A stretch of 64,000 bases of DNA from Pelagibius sp. Alg239-R121. Lineage in GTDB: Bacteria; Pseudomonadota; Alphaproteobacteria; Kiloniellales; Kiloniellaceae. Position 1 is the stretch's first letter, and the number at the start of each line of letters is the position of its first letter. Where the stretch lies: contig NZ_CAMZOF010000009.1 in NCBI RefSeq assembly GCF_947331435.1, positions 1-64,000 of the forward strand, written 5' to 3'. Made by a program: the position numbers and the translations under genes. Shown here piece by piece: positions 36,748 to 46,062 of this stretch. Below the pieces are notes generated by a model, which was not told the origin of the DNA, did not search any database, and saw only the letters and a list, made by a program, of their open reading frames with translations.

Positions 36748-37023
36748 ATGACGATAAATCTGATAGCGAACGATGAGAACGCCGGTTGGCGGAACTGGAG
36801 CGGGGGACGGGGAACCTTCACGGTTGCCGGGGCTTTCGGCGGCGCGGCGGTCAAGCTGCAATACCTTGGGCCCGATGGCGCGACAGCATTGGATGTCGGC
36901 GGTGATGTCACTCTGGGCGCTCCCGGGCTGGCGAACTTCGAACTGGGCGCAGGGCGTATTCGCGCCGAGGTCACAGGTGGAACGCCGGGCGGCCTCTATG
37001 CCCGCGTGTCGCGGATTCCATGA
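36748..37023 (+). CDS. Small beta-rich phage structural-type protein
   Basis: 91 aa. The sequence is Gly/Ala-rich with alternating hydrophobics (GTFTVAGAFGGAAVKLQYLGPDGATALDVGG, RIRAEVTGGTPGGLYARVSRI), compatible with a small beta-sandwich of a tail or decoration protein. No named family. Its stop overlaps the next start in ATGA. It lies in the conserved-looking series of small phage genes after the terminase. Confidence 0.7.
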   Translation: MTINLIANDENAGWRNWSGGRGTFTVAGAFGGAAVKLQYLGPDGATALDVGGDVTLGAPGLANFELGAGRIRAEVTGGTPGGLYARVSRIP

Positions 37024-37196
37024 GCGCCGTCTTCACCGCCTCGACGCCCGCGGCCGGGGACTGCAGCTGGAAAGGCGATACCCGGCCGGGCTATCGCGGC
37101 GGAGAGTCTGTGGCCTACCTCGCCGGCGCCGTGATGCAAACGGAATCGGGTTCTGACCTGACGACCGAGACCCTGGCAAGTTTTACCACGGAGTAA
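37020..37196 (+). CDS. Small phage-type protein
   Basis: 58 aa. It starts at the ATGA overlap with the previous gene and ends 3 bp before the next start, which supports real coding. The sequence (MSAVFTASTPAAGDCSWKGD, then GYRGGESVAYLAGAVMQTESG) has no family I recognise. Confidence 0.6.
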   Translation: MSAVFTASTPAAGDCSWKGDTRPGYRGGESVAYLAGAVMQTESGSDLTTETLASFTTE

Positions 37197-37199
37197 GCC

Positions 37200-37652
37200 A
37201 TGACGAAGTTTTCCGAACTCGCCACGACCAGCGTCCTGGGCGACGCGGATTTGATTGCCCTGACCCAGGGCGGTGTGTCCAAGGCCATGACGGGCCAGTC
37301 CCTGAAATCCTCGATCCCGGTCAGTCTGGCCGGGCAGAAGGCGGCCGTAACCTATTTCGAGCCAGAGCCTCTTGAAGGGGATGTGACGCTGGTATTCAAG
37401 ATGCCGGCAGCTGCGCGGCTGGACAGCGTCGATTTCAGCCTGGCGGCCGGCAGCGTGACCCTTGCCGTCAAGAAAAACGCTGCTGGTCTCAGCGGCTTAA
37501 ATGCAGTTGCGGTGGCGGCATCCGGGCAGGCGGGAGCCTCGGGCACCGGCAACGACAATGACTTTGCGACGGGCGATAAACTATCCGTCACTCTGTCGGC
37601 GATATCTGCGGCGTCCCATTTGGAGGCGAGTTTCAACTTTACGCGTTTGTAG
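37200..37652 (+). CDS. Phage tail-type protein
   Basis: 150 aa. The N-terminus (TKFSELATTSVLGDADLIALTQGGVSKAMTGQSLKS) is the common start of phage tail-fibre or appendage proteins, in which a short capping helix is followed by a QGG turn. The rest is beta-rich (DVTLVFKMPAAARLDSVDFSLAAGSVTLAV). It probably attaches a receptor-binding element to the particle. Tightly packed with neighbours. Confidence 0.75.
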   Translation: MTKFSELATTSVLGDADLIALTQGGVSKAMTGQSLKSSIPVSLAGQKAAVTYFEPEPLEGDVTLVFKMPAAARLDSVDFSLAAGSVTLAVKKNAAGLSGLNAVAVAASGQAGASGTGNDNDFATGDKLSVTLSAISAASHLEASFNFTRL

Positions 37653-37832
37653 ATGCGAAGCGGCGGCGATGGCGCAGCGGTGGTGGCGCGGGTCTGTGGC
37701 CATGATCCTTGGCGGCTTCTGGTTTGCCATGCGGCACTGGCTTGGACCGGCCAGCGCAAACGGCGTCTGCAGGCGCAGAGGACGCTCATTCAGGTATCAC
37801 CTGTTCGAGCCCCGGCGGCCTCAACGTTATAA
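37653..37832 (+). CDS. Possible small ORF
   Basis: 59 codons starting directly after the previous stop. The translation (GQRKRRLQAQRTLIQVSPV near the end) is basic with no family resemblance. A second frame in the same DNA is also open, so coding status is uncertain. Confidence 0.3.
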   Translation: MRSGGDGAAVVARVCGHDPWRLLVCHAALAWTGQRKRRLQAQRTLIQVSPVRAPAASTL

Positions 37833-38166
37833 GCCTGATCGTCATAAGCCTGAAGGCCCGCCGTCAAAAGGTTGCGGGGCAGAATTCACTAAGCTCAAGT
37901 CCAATGAAGACAGGCGCGTTGGATTGCGGCCGTCGGGACGTTCCAATTGCCTCTGCTGGGCGCTTCGGACTTTCTGGAAGCGTCGCCGGCGCGGCGCGTT
38001 GGTCGTGATCTGGTCACCGCGTTCGTCCAAATGGCACGCCGGTTGGAGCCGGAGCGTCCCAAAAGACTTCACAAGTTTCACGCCACGGAATCCCAAAGAG
38101 AGCCGGTGGCTCCTGCTGAACAAAATCTGGTTCGAAGGCCAGGTGAAAAAGAGAAGGAAAGAACCA
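37833..38166. other. Gap within the phage gene series
   Basis: It lies between the tail-type genes and the gene at 38167. Frames are open on both strands but look like GC-skewed noise. The 3' end carries the SD (AAGGAAAG) of the next gene. It may be a decayed gene. Confidence 0.35.
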
Positions 38167-38592
38167 ATGGTCACAAGAATTCCCAACGCCGCGGCACTCA
38201 CGCGCTGCAACGCACAGGTCGACCGTCTGGATGCAGGCGCAGGGCCGGGTTACATCGAACTGCGCACCGGCACACAGCCCGCCTTTGGCGATGACCCGGC
38301 GAGCGGGGTGGTGCTGGTAACGATTGCGCTACAGGACCCCGCGTTCGGCGACGCGGCCGACCAAAACCCCGGCGCGCGCGCAAGCATGAACGGCACGCCA
38401 AGCGCCAACGCCGGAGCCGACGGAACGGCCAGCTGGTTCCGTGCCTACGATAGCGACGCGAACCCGGTTCAAGACGGCGCGATCACCGCCACCGGCCTCG
38501 GCGGCGAAATGGAGATCGACAACCCCGTCATCAACAGCGGCGCGACGGTGACGATCACCTCTTGGAACGTCGACGAACTCGAATCAGCGTAA
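38167..38592 (+). CDS. Phage structural-type protein
   Basis: 141 aa from the ATG at 38167 (AAGGA about 10 nt upstream); longer upstream frames are not supported. The pattern NAAALTRCNAQVDRLDAGAGPGYIELRTGTQPAFGDD, DPAFGDAADQNPG, ASWFRAYDSDANPVQDGAITATG and INSGATVTITSW matches a protein common in alphaproteobacterial phages and prophages, probably a tail or head-decoration protein. The high GC is like the other phage genes and contrasts with the gene that follows 12 bp later. Confidence 0.8.
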   Translation: MVTRIPNAAALTRCNAQVDRLDAGAGPGYIELRTGTQPAFGDDPASGVVLVTIALQDPAFGDAADQNPGARASMNGTPSANAGADGTASWFRAYDSDANPVQDGAITATGLGGEMEIDNPVINSGATVTITSWNVDELESA

Positions 38593-38604
38593 GCGAGGAT
38601 TGGA

Positions 38605-40734
38605 ATGGCTCTTCAGTTTGACGGTTCTTCGGCGCGTGTTGATTATCCGAGTATATATATTCCTGTTGGAAACCCATTTTCGTTTGCCTGTAGGTTCAAG
38701 CTAACTTCGGCAACAGGGAATCAATATCTTCTGCTCATCGAATCAGGAGAAAACGATTTCGGATTTACAGCGTGGCTGAGAGAGGACTCTGGTCAACAGA
38801 GTTTGGCAGTTACTTGCTCAAGTACGATTAGCAGTACTTTGAAGTATGCTATTCCTCAGTCATTCCCAACTAACACTTGGTATGATTTGGTTGTGACGTG
38901 GGATGGAGCAGCGTCAGCGACTGGTGTTCATATCTACTTGAATGGACAAGAGCTGAGTTATGCTACTTCAACAGATGGTACACCGCCACTTCGTGCGCAG
39001 AATGGCAATTGGCTTGTTGGAGGTCGTGCAACAGATAACCTGCGCAATTTGAATGGCTGTCTCGCAGACCTTGGTGCTTGGAGCTCAATTATATCTGCCA
39101 ATGAACGCGCAAATTACTCCGCAGGTCGTCCACCAGCAACAGTACGGTCAGCGGATCTTGTTTTCGATGTTCGCTTCATCGAGGGAAATACGACTGAAAA
39201 TGTAACATCAGCTGTTGGGGCGCTGAATGGAACGCCAATTGCGCATCCGCACCCGACATTCGTATCAAATATTAGTCAGATAACTCCAATAGCGATACAA
39301 ACACTTGCATCAGACAACAATAGTCCAATAAGTAACGCAATAGGTGCGCAAATCTCTTCGCCGCATTCGCCTATTATTGCATCTTTATCTGCAGAGATCA
39401 CAACAACTCCAAGTTCAACAGTAACATTGACTGATCAGTATGAAGGTGGGAATACAGATGTTACAAGAACCATAATCGAAGCTCCAGATTCGCTATCACC
39501 TACGGTCACTGTCTACGCAAGACCTAACGTCAATGTTGAGGGCGCACTACCTAATCCGATTTACTATAGCCTTGCTTTCAAAATCTCCGGAATTTTGGGA
39601 AAAATGCCAAAATTTCGACTCAATCTATCTCATTCAGTTCCATACTCTCTTTATGGAAGCGAAGGTTGGCCGGTGGCTTGGCGACCATGGTTCAGTTATG
39701 ATGAGATAACATGGCACAGAATGGACAATTCCAGCGTAACTGGGGGCTTTCAAGAGGTGTCAAACTCCACCTCGTTCTCTCAAAACACTGTATATTTTGC
39801 TACTCGTCCACCGTACAATCCTTCAAGAGTTCGCGCTCATATCGATAGCATTAAGTTCAATCCATTTGTTTCAGAACCTCCAAGCTCAACGGGTAATGAC
39901 TTTGTCTATGGATTGAGTTCAGCGACAACGCGCGATGGCGATGGATTGCCGGTACCGGCGCTTGAATTAATAAGCTATCGAATTTCAGATGATGCAACCA
40001 GTGCTGCAGATGGAAGCCCGAAGCGCAAAGCCGTATTTATTGCCGGACAGCACGCGTCAAAGGACCAAGGAAATTGGCAACTGCAGTCATTTGTGGATTT
40101 TTTGATTGATGGTGGTGCAACAGCAAATGCGCTTCTCAAAAACTGGGAGTTTTTTATTTACCCGATGGTTAATCCTTCTGGTCGTTGGGGAAATGCGTAT
40201 AGAGGAACTTTACAACAGAGTGAACGTGATCAAGACCCCAACAGAGATTGGCCTGGCGGAAACTCTTCTGGTCGACTGGATGTAGTGGAAGCGACGAGAA
40301 CTGCAATAGAAGTGGATACTGGAAACTCAATAAGTGCTTTCATTGACTTTCATGGCCGGTTTCGAGATCCTGATTCGATATTCAGGTTTCCAAACGTAAC
40401 GAATGATGCATTTATCTCACATGTAAACTCTGTATATCCAGTTGTTTCAGTTGTGAGTACAACAGCCGGAGGAGTTTCTGAGACTTTTTACCGTGACGTC
40501 TACAACGTACCATTGTCTATTACATCCGAAGGCGCGGGCTTCGTAACATCAATATCCGATTATGCGATGCTCGGAGAAGCGTTGGCGAAGGGGCTTCACG
40601 ATAGTTTCGAAGCCGGTCTGTTTCAAATAAAATTGCTTCAGGGAACTAATACGCTGCCTTCAACTATCCAAGCTGCTCACAATCAGAATGTTCAAGTACA
40701 GGATAGAGGACGTTTCGTCTCTGAATTTTGGTGA
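38605..40734 (+). CDS. LamG/lectin-like plus M14-carboxypeptidase-like protein
   Basis: 709 aa, noticeably AT-richer than the genes before it. The N-terminal LamG/concanavalin-like domain (about 1-180: FSFACRFKLTS, TNTWYDLVVTWDGAASATGVHIYLNG) binds sugars in relatives. A middle beta region is followed by an M14-like domain (about 440-660): FIAGQHASKDQGN, YPMVNPSGRWG, DPNRDW and FIDFHGRF. His483 and His583 match two zinc ligands and Asn546-Arg547 the substrate site. The Glu of the usual HxxE is Lys486, so zinc binding may be lost or altered. It sits where a tail-fibre gene is expected. Its 3' end overlaps the convergent gene by 43 bp. Confidence 0.75.
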   Translation: MALQFDGSSARVDYPSIYIPVGNPFSFACRFKLTSATGNQYLLLIESGENDFGFTAWLREDSGQQSLAVTCSSTISSTLKYAIPQSFPTNTWYDLVVTWDGAASATGVHIYLNGQELSYATSTDGTPPLRAQNGNWLVGGRATDNLRNLNGCLADLGAWSSIISANERANYSAGRPPATVRSADLVFDVRFIEGNTTENVTSAVGALNGTPIAHPHPTFVSNISQITPIAIQTLASDNNSPISNAIGAQISSPHSPIIASLSAEITTTPSSTVTLTDQYEGGNTDVTRTIIEAPDSLSPTVTVYARPNVNVEGALPNPIYYSLAFKISGILGKMPKFRLNLSHSVPYSLYGSEGWPVAWRPWFSYDEITWHRMDNSSVTGGFQEVSNSTSFSQNTVYFATRPPYNPSRVRAHIDSIKFNPFVSEPPSSTGNDFVYGLSSATTRDGDGLPVPALELISYRISDDATSAADGSPKRKAVFIAGQHASKDQGNWQLQSFVDFLIDGGATANALLKNWEFFIYPMVNPSGRWGNAYRGTLQQSERDQDPNRDWPGGNSSGRLDVVEATRTAIEVDTGNSISAFIDFHGRFRDPDSIFRFPNVTNDAFISHVNSVYPVVSVVSTTAGGVSETFYRDVYNVPLSITSEGAGFVTSISDYAMLGEALAKGLHDSFEAGLFQIKLLQGTNTLPSTIQAAHNQNVQVQDRGRFVSEFW

Positions 40735-42551
40735 ATTGGTTTTTCCATTGCCGCTTGTGTCCATCTCGCGTACTCGATCAATTGAAAGATGAATCGCGGT
40801 GTTTGGAAGTCGCCGTCATCCGGCGCTTGACGAATCTTATTCAACAAACTCGTATTTAGATTGAGTTTCAGTCCGAAAACTTCCTCAGGTAGGCTTTGGT
40901 TTTCCTGTATACTAGAATTCATTAAGTTTCTTTGAGAGTCATTAGCCATGCCATGACCCAAAGACCAAATCGATTGCGGGCGATAACCAAATATGCGTCC
41001 GTAAGTGCGCAGTAACGATTTTCTTGCAAGAGTGTCAATAAACAGAAGCAGTTGATTTTTTAAGTTAGGGATTATTGGTGAATTTTCTTCGTCTCGGGGA
41101 ATTTTAGCTAAATGGGGAAAGCTATTAGCAAGTAGTTGGCGCTGGAGGTAGCGTTTGTCCAATCCAATGCGAGGCATTGTAATCCATCGATTGAGCAATT
41201 CTTTATTGTAAAACGGAGCAATCACATCAAACTTTTGCCCAAGCATTAGCAAGTGCGACGAGATTAGTCCTCGCTGTCGGTTTTCTATGTCCCACAGTAC
41301 CGCCGCCTGATAGGGTTTCTCAGTCTCAGACAGTTCCGAATGAATTTCACTCCTGAAATGGTCCAAATCAAATTGGAAACCCAATACATCTTGAAGAAGT
41401 GTCATCTGGCTGGTGGGAGGGATTAATACCTCCATTAGCTGATCAGTGACTTCGTCGTATGATTTCAAGTCGTGAGTAGGAAACCAATCACTCAAATGGC
41501 TACCTGCTATTGGATCGGAGAGGAAGCCATGAATCAGAGGTGCACCTTCACGATCATCAATTTCAAAAAGATTTGTGATCTGTGTTGTTTTGCTATCTCC
41601 ATGCCCCTCCATAGTTGACATAAAGAGAGGTAGTTTTAGGTAATAATGATCTAATGGATATTTGAGTATTTTATGATTTACGTCTAAGGTTTTTGCAACT
41701 CTGCGTGCAGTTCTGAGCTCTCTATGATGCCACCGACCGTACGTGAACGTATTTAGATCTAAGTTACAGTTCTTAATCGTCGCTGCTAAAATTCTAGAAT
41801 CAAATCCGCCACTTAGTGCAACATTGATTGGGGAGTCTCCATGTTGCGTATAGCGAACAATGCTCTGTGATAGCGCTTTTTCAAGGTCAACTAAAGCTTG
41901 GTGTAGATATGTATCCGACCTAATTTTGCCTTCTATACGAAGGCGTCTAGGGCGAGTTATTTTTTCACCAATTCCCAGTGACCATTCGAAAACTTCACCA
42001 GTTTGCGCTCGGGTAATTTTTTTATGTAGCGTTCGGCCAGAAAGTGGGTAGCCCATCATCATAAATTCAGCAACAGAGTTTCTATCTGCTGTTCCTATCG
42101 CATCAGGAAAAATAGAAACTAAATCAAGTATTTTGCTCGAAATTATTAAACCATCTGACGTGTGGCACCGATACATTGGCATTAATCCAAGTGCATCGGA
42201 TTCAATCTTGAAGCTGGTTTCAAGGCTATGTATTAAATTGTATACTTGAGCTTCTGTTTCCAGATGCCTATGCCAAACTTTCCAGTTGTTGTCACTGTTT
42301 GCGATTTCAATAGAACGGTTGGAGAGAATTTTACCTGGTGAAACATGGCTTACAAGTAACGGCTCCTCGGTTGAGGTATCTGTTTGATGATCATGTGTGT
42401 TGATCGCAAAGAAGTAATTTTTAGAACGGATAATTTGAAAATTTTTGCTTTTACAGTGTTTTTCGAATGCGTGTTGAGTTCCAGTTGCGAAAGTATTTTT
42501 CTCGCGCGGAACAAAAATTAGAAATTGTGATGTAATAATATTATCAAGCAC
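40692..42551 (-). CDS. Asparagine-synthetase-like protein (PP-loop), diverged
   Basis: 619 aa from a GTG (AGGGA about 10 nt upstream). The C-terminal half is an asparagine-synthase/ATP-pyrophosphatase domain with PP-loop NVALSGGFDSRILAA (about 255). The N-terminal part corresponds to a class II glutaminase fold but lacks the catalytic N-terminal Cys, as in lasso-peptide cyclases and other non-glutaminase relatives. It would activate a carboxylate with ATP and join it to an amine. It is AT-rich, with a 43-bp tail overlap with the LamG/M14 gene. It heads a group of three such genes on this strand. Confidence 0.82.
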   Translation of the reverse strand: MLDNIITSQFLIFVPREKNTFATGTQHAFEKHCKSKNFQIIRSKNYFFAINTHDHQTDTSTEEPLLVSHVSPGKILSNRSIEIANSDNNWKVWHRHLETEAQVYNLIHSLETSFKIESDALGLMPMYRCHTSDGLIISSKILDLVSIFPDAIGTADRNSVAEFMMMGYPLSGRTLHKKITRAQTGEVFEWSLGIGEKITRPRRLRIEGKIRSDTYLHQALVDLEKALSQSIVRYTQHGDSPINVALSGGFDSRILAATIKNCNLDLNTFTYGRWHHRELRTARRVAKTLDVNHKILKYPLDHYYLKLPLFMSTMEGHGDSKTTQITNLFEIDDREGAPLIHGFLSDPIAGSHLSDWFPTHDLKSYDEVTDQLMEVLIPPTSQMTLLQDVLGFQFDLDHFRSEIHSELSETEKPYQAAVLWDIENRQRGLISSHLLMLGQKFDVIAPFYNKELLNRWITMPRIGLDKRYLQRQLLANSFPHLAKIPRDEENSPIIPNLKNQLLLFIDTLARKSLLRTYGRIFGYRPQSIWSLGHGMANDSQRNLMNSSIQENQSLPEEVFGLKLNLNTSLLNKIRQAPDDGDFQTPRFIFQLIEYARWTQAAMEKPIHQNSETKRPLSCT

Positions 42552-42621
42552 AAAAAATAGTCCCTAGAGAATTCCTAAATAATGACAAATTTTATCGCAT
42601 TGTGTATTGTGTTATTAATAT

Positions 42622-44097
42622 TTATATAAATTTATAGTTTTCCATTTGATTTATATGATTAATAAGTAACGGTTGGAGCCATTTGAAATCAGAGTTTCGA
42701 CCAGTCAAACTTCCTTTTAGAAATCGCGAATAAATAGATCCTGTTCGAATGAGAGAATCTTTTTTTAGTATTGATAACAAGTTTATCAGTACATGAATCA
42801 ACGTGCGTCGAACCTGCCATGAGTTGGGCGGAGGCGATATCTGAGTGCTTGTATATGGAAACTCATCAAACTCGGGGTAAGCCTTAGACAGGACATTTGC
42901 ATGAACGGCAATACGACTGTGATCGTTGCAAGAAGAAACGAAATCAAAAAGATCGTTGTCTAGGAAAGGCGTATGAACCAACGGAATTGTGTGCTGAAGA
43001 CCGAAGGTGAATGTGCTGGTCGTGCGACGGGTGCGACTCCAAAACTGGAATGCTGCTATAGGATGTGGTTTGTCAGCGTGAAGTTTTAGTTCTTCTACTA
43101 GGCGAGTTATCGCACGAGCTCGATTGAAGCGTTTGTAGGCCTCTTTGTCTAATATGATGGACAGGGCCTTTTCTGAATCACCAAGCAAATCTGAAGCGAG
43201 TGCTTCGAACGCTCCTTTTTGGTATAATCTTGCACGCTTATCACTGTACCAGATTGTGTTAAAGAAAACGTCCAAGCCGATACCGTCGTAACTAACCGCG
43301 GTGTTGGCTTGTAAGAAGTCTACAAGTGGCAACGCCCATCCATGATCAAGGGTGCAGAAGTTCGTATGCAGGTTTTTCCGTTTTTCGCAGGTTATCCCAA
43401 ACCCCACAGGTGGAAGGACAATGTGAGGGAGTCCAAGCCGGCTTGCCAAAAGTTGGGCAATTTCGCTGTCTTCATTTGTTAAAGGTTTTGGAAAATTGGC
43501 TGTTACACAAGCTTTGGGAAAAGCGGATTGTCGCACCAATTCTAAAAGAATGTGCCGAGAGTCTTTACCTCCCGTAAGAGGAACGCAAAAATCGTCAGTT
43601 TGCGGGAGTCGCCGTTTGATTGCTTGGGCGAATAGTTCGATTATGCCATCTACGACCTCGGAATGTTTGAGGTTCTGCAGCTTTGGGGTATGGCTTTCAT
43701 GCGTCAAATTTAGTCGGCCATTACTCCAAGTTAGTTTTGCGTTCGTTGGCATAGCGCGGATTTGTTTAAACGGCGTGTCTTCACCGAGAAACGTATGTCG
43801 GCGGATAAAAACAGCCATTGCATCGTTATCCCATTCGTTAGGGGCTCCGCACTCCAAAATCTTTGGAATTGAGTTTGATATGCAGAACTCATCCTTTCCG
43901 GAATAATAGAAAAGAGGAGACATGCCATAGCGGCAATTGCCCGCGGCTAGTGTCGTTCCATCCCAAGACCACTCTGCATATACGCCGTTGCGCGAACCAT
44001 CTGCTTGGTCGATAGCGTTGCCATGGCGGTAAGACTCTTGGCCATCGGAGATGATGCCGTCTGGATTGTAGCGCAAATGTAAAAATGCAGGTTTCAT
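42622..44097 (-). CDS. Asparagine-synthetase-like protein, paralogue A
   Basis: 491 aa. The N-terminus MKPAFLHLRYNPDG has no Cys at position 2, so no glutaminase activity is expected. An N-terminal amidotransferase-like fold (about 1-130: AEWSWDGTTLAAGNCRYGMSPLFYY) is followed by the synthetase domain with PP-loop VPLTGGKDSRHILLEL (about 183). It is roughly 60% identical by eye to the gene at 44481 over the full length, with the same start and end. No RiPP precursor was recognised nearby. It may modify a peptide or a surface glycan; the context does not decide. Confidence 0.82.
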   Translation of the reverse strand: MKPAFLHLRYNPDGIISDGQESYRHGNAIDQADGSRNGVYAEWSWDGTTLAAGNCRYGMSPLFYYSGKDEFCISNSIPKILECGAPNEWDNDAMAVFIRRHTFLGEDTPFKQIRAMPTNAKLTWSNGRLNLTHESHTPKLQNLKHSEVVDGIIELFAQAIKRRLPQTDDFCVPLTGGKDSRHILLELVRQSAFPKACVTANFPKPLTNEDSEIAQLLASRLGLPHIVLPPVGFGITCEKRKNLHTNFCTLDHGWALPLVDFLQANTAVSYDGIGLDVFFNTIWYSDKRARLYQKGAFEALASDLLGDSEKALSIILDKEAYKRFNRARAITRLVEELKLHADKPHPIAAFQFWSRTRRTTSTFTFGLQHTIPLVHTPFLDNDLFDFVSSCNDHSRIAVHANVLSKAYPEFDEFPYTSTQISPPPNSWQVRRTLIHVLINLLSILKKDSLIRTGSIYSRFLKGSLTGRNSDFKWLQPLLINHINQMENYKFI

Positions 44098-44480
44098 TTA
44101 TCTTTAAAGACTCTGCAATTTAAGAAAGTAAGTTACGATTGAACAATGATTGATGTTCAATCGTAAGTGATCCTTAAAGACGATTTCTGATCTGCTGTGG
44201 TGTGTTTAATTTATGTTACCCATGGACGCTATTCTGTAATCTTTGGCCAACCTGATTTCGATCTATTTCCGCATAGAGGGTTTCCCCGAACCAAGCGAAT
44301 TGACTCACAGAATGAGACGGATAAGTGTCTAGGAGGGATAGGCAATTCCCCGAATACGTTTCGTTTGCTTTGCGAACGATGTTGCTTTTTTCGGGGCAAG
44401 CGCTGAGAAACAAAAGCTAATTGCATGAAAAATGCTGAGATCCGATGCGACGGTTGGTGCGTTAAAAATTCTGGTTGCCG
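44098..44480. other. Intergenic region between the two paralogous synthetase-like genes
   Basis: It holds the upstream region of paralogue A, including a conserved 14-mer at 44208-44221. Frames of 60-70 codons on both strands overlap each other and have no SD; I looked for a precursor peptide with a leader and core and did not find a convincing one. Confidence 0.4.
44208..44221 (-). promoter_or_regulatory. Conserved 14-mer upstream of paralogue A
   Basis: AATTTATGTTACCC is identical to 46063-46076 and lies 111 bp before the start of the gene ending at 44097; the other copy lies 107 bp before its gene. Read on the minus strand (GGGTAACATAAATT) it includes a -10-like CATAAAT. A weaker similarity (GGCCAA) continues about 20-30 bp further upstream. 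Confidence 0.5.
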
Positions 44481-45956
44481 CTAAATGGATCTCAAGTTTT
44501 CTAGTTGTTTTAGATGAAACACAAGGAGTGGCTGCAGCCAATCGTAGTCAGCGGAGTTACCTGAAAAGCACCCTTTTGTGAGCCTTGCAGCAACTGACAG
44601 GGACCTCATAGCCGAAGGTGTTTTAGACCGAGATAGTAGTTCCGATAGTAAGCTGAGAGACATTTGTCTAATTCGCCAAGAGCTTGGTCGATTGGGCACG
44701 CCAGACGTAACAAAAGGTGCTGAACTGAATTCGGGGTATGCAGCCAATAACGCATCGGTATGGATGGCGAAGTTCTCATCTGGACTGAGGGCAGTGACAA
44801 AATCGAAAAGTTCATGATCGAGATAAGGTGTGTGGACTTTGGGAACACTGTTTTGCAGACCAAATGTGAAAGTGGCGGTGTTTCGGCGTGTACGACTCCA
44901 GAACTGAAATGCTGCTATAGGATGAGGGGCGTCAGCGTGCAGTTCTATTTCTTCTGTTAGCCGCTGCAAGGCTTTTCGCCTACTGAATCTTTGAATTATT
45001 TCAGGTGTAAATATTAAAGAAAGTGCATTCTCGGAATCACCTAGAAAGTCTTCTGCTAATTTCTTAAAAGAACCCTCATTGTACAAAGCCGCACGTTTTT
45101 CACTGTGCCACATAGTGCTGAAGTATACGTCCAAACCTAAGCCATCATAACTCTCAGATGCATTGGCTTGGAGAAATTGAGTAAGGGGTAGTGCCCAGCC
45201 ATGGTCAATAGTACAAAAATTTGTATGTAGGTTTTTCCTCTCCTCATCAATTAATCCACGATCAGAGGGAGGTATTATTACATGTGGTAGGTCAAGTTTT
45301 TTGGCCAAGAGGCTAGCAATTTCACTGTCCTGATTGGTAAACGGGGGTGGAAAGCTAGCGGTGACGCAGGCTTTAGGTAGACTCGATTGGCGCGCTAATT
45401 CTAAGAGAATGTGTCGAGAGTCTTTGCCGCCAGTCAAAGGTAAATAGAAGTTCTCTGATTCGGGTAAACGGCGCTTGATCGAGCTAGAGAATAGTTCAAT
45501 GACACCTTCAATGATTGTTGAGCGCTTCAGATGTTGCAGCTTTGACGTAGGTCGATGACCTTTTATGGTCATTTGACCGTTCTGCCAGATCAGCTTAGCG
45601 CTTGGCGGCGTAGTGCGAATCTTTTTGAACGGAGTATCTTCGCCTAAAAAGCTATGGCGCCGAATAAAGACGGCCATCGCATCGTCGTCCCAATCAATTG
45701 GCGCGCCACGCTCTATAATTTTGGGGATAGAGTTGGAGATGCAAAACTCATTTTTGCCGCAGTAGTAGAAAAGTGGTGACATGCCGTAGCGACAATTACT
45801 TGCATGAAGCGTCGCACCGTCCCAAGACCACTCCGCATAGACACCGTTGCGTGTACCGTCATCTTGTTCAACGGCGTTGCCGTGATAATACGAGGTATCG
45901 CCTTCGGCTTTTATGCCGTCTGGGCCGCACTTAAGATGTAGAAACGCCGGTTTCAT
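44481..45956 (-). CDS. Asparagine-synthetase-like protein, paralogue B
   Basis: 491 aa, same length and architecture as paralogue A: N-terminal MKPAFLHLKCGPDG without Cys2, AEWSWDGATLHASNCRYGMSPLFYY, PP-loop LPLTGGKDSRHILLEL, and the C-terminal DYDWLQPLLVFHLKQLENL. Differences are spread evenly, which indicates an old tandem duplication with both copies kept under selection. It is a separate transcription unit from paralogue A, with its own upstream 14-mer. Confidence 0.82.
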   Translation of the reverse strand: MKPAFLHLKCGPDGIKAEGDTSYYHGNAVEQDDGTRNGVYAEWSWDGATLHASNCRYGMSPLFYYCGKNEFCISNSIPKIIERGAPIDWDDDAMAVFIRRHSFLGEDTPFKKIRTTPPSAKLIWQNGQMTIKGHRPTSKLQHLKRSTIIEGVIELFSSSIKRRLPESENFYLPLTGGKDSRHILLELARQSSLPKACVTASFPPPFTNQDSEIASLLAKKLDLPHVIIPPSDRGLIDEERKNLHTNFCTIDHGWALPLTQFLQANASESYDGLGLDVYFSTMWHSEKRAALYNEGSFKKLAEDFLGDSENALSLIFTPEIIQRFSRRKALQRLTEEIELHADAPHPIAAFQFWSRTRRNTATFTFGLQNSVPKVHTPYLDHELFDFVTALSPDENFAIHTDALLAAYPEFSSAPFVTSGVPNRPSSWRIRQMSLSLLSELLSRSKTPSAMRSLSVAARLTKGCFSGNSADYDWLQPLLVFHLKQLENLRSI

Positions 45957-46062
45957 AAACTCTAGAGACTTTGCTGATTGCGGGTTAGATCAGCACAATT
46001 AACGTGTCAATCAATCATCAAGCAATGCTCCCAAGAAGACCTCCTGAAGCGTAATCCACTCA

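Noticed and set aside
37800-37820. GTTCGAGCCC as a tRNA T-arm or phage attachment site
   Set aside because: No cloverleaf fits, and no duplicate was found at the other side of the phage region.
37501-38166. Long plus-strand frame leading into the gene at 38167
   Set aside because: Only the part from the ATG at 38167 is family-like; the upstream part is low-complexity basic sequence overlapping another gene.
44197-44406. Possible RiPP precursor peptide between synthetase-like paralogues
   Set aside because: It overlaps the conserved upstream 14-mer, lacks an SD and has no leader/core organisation.
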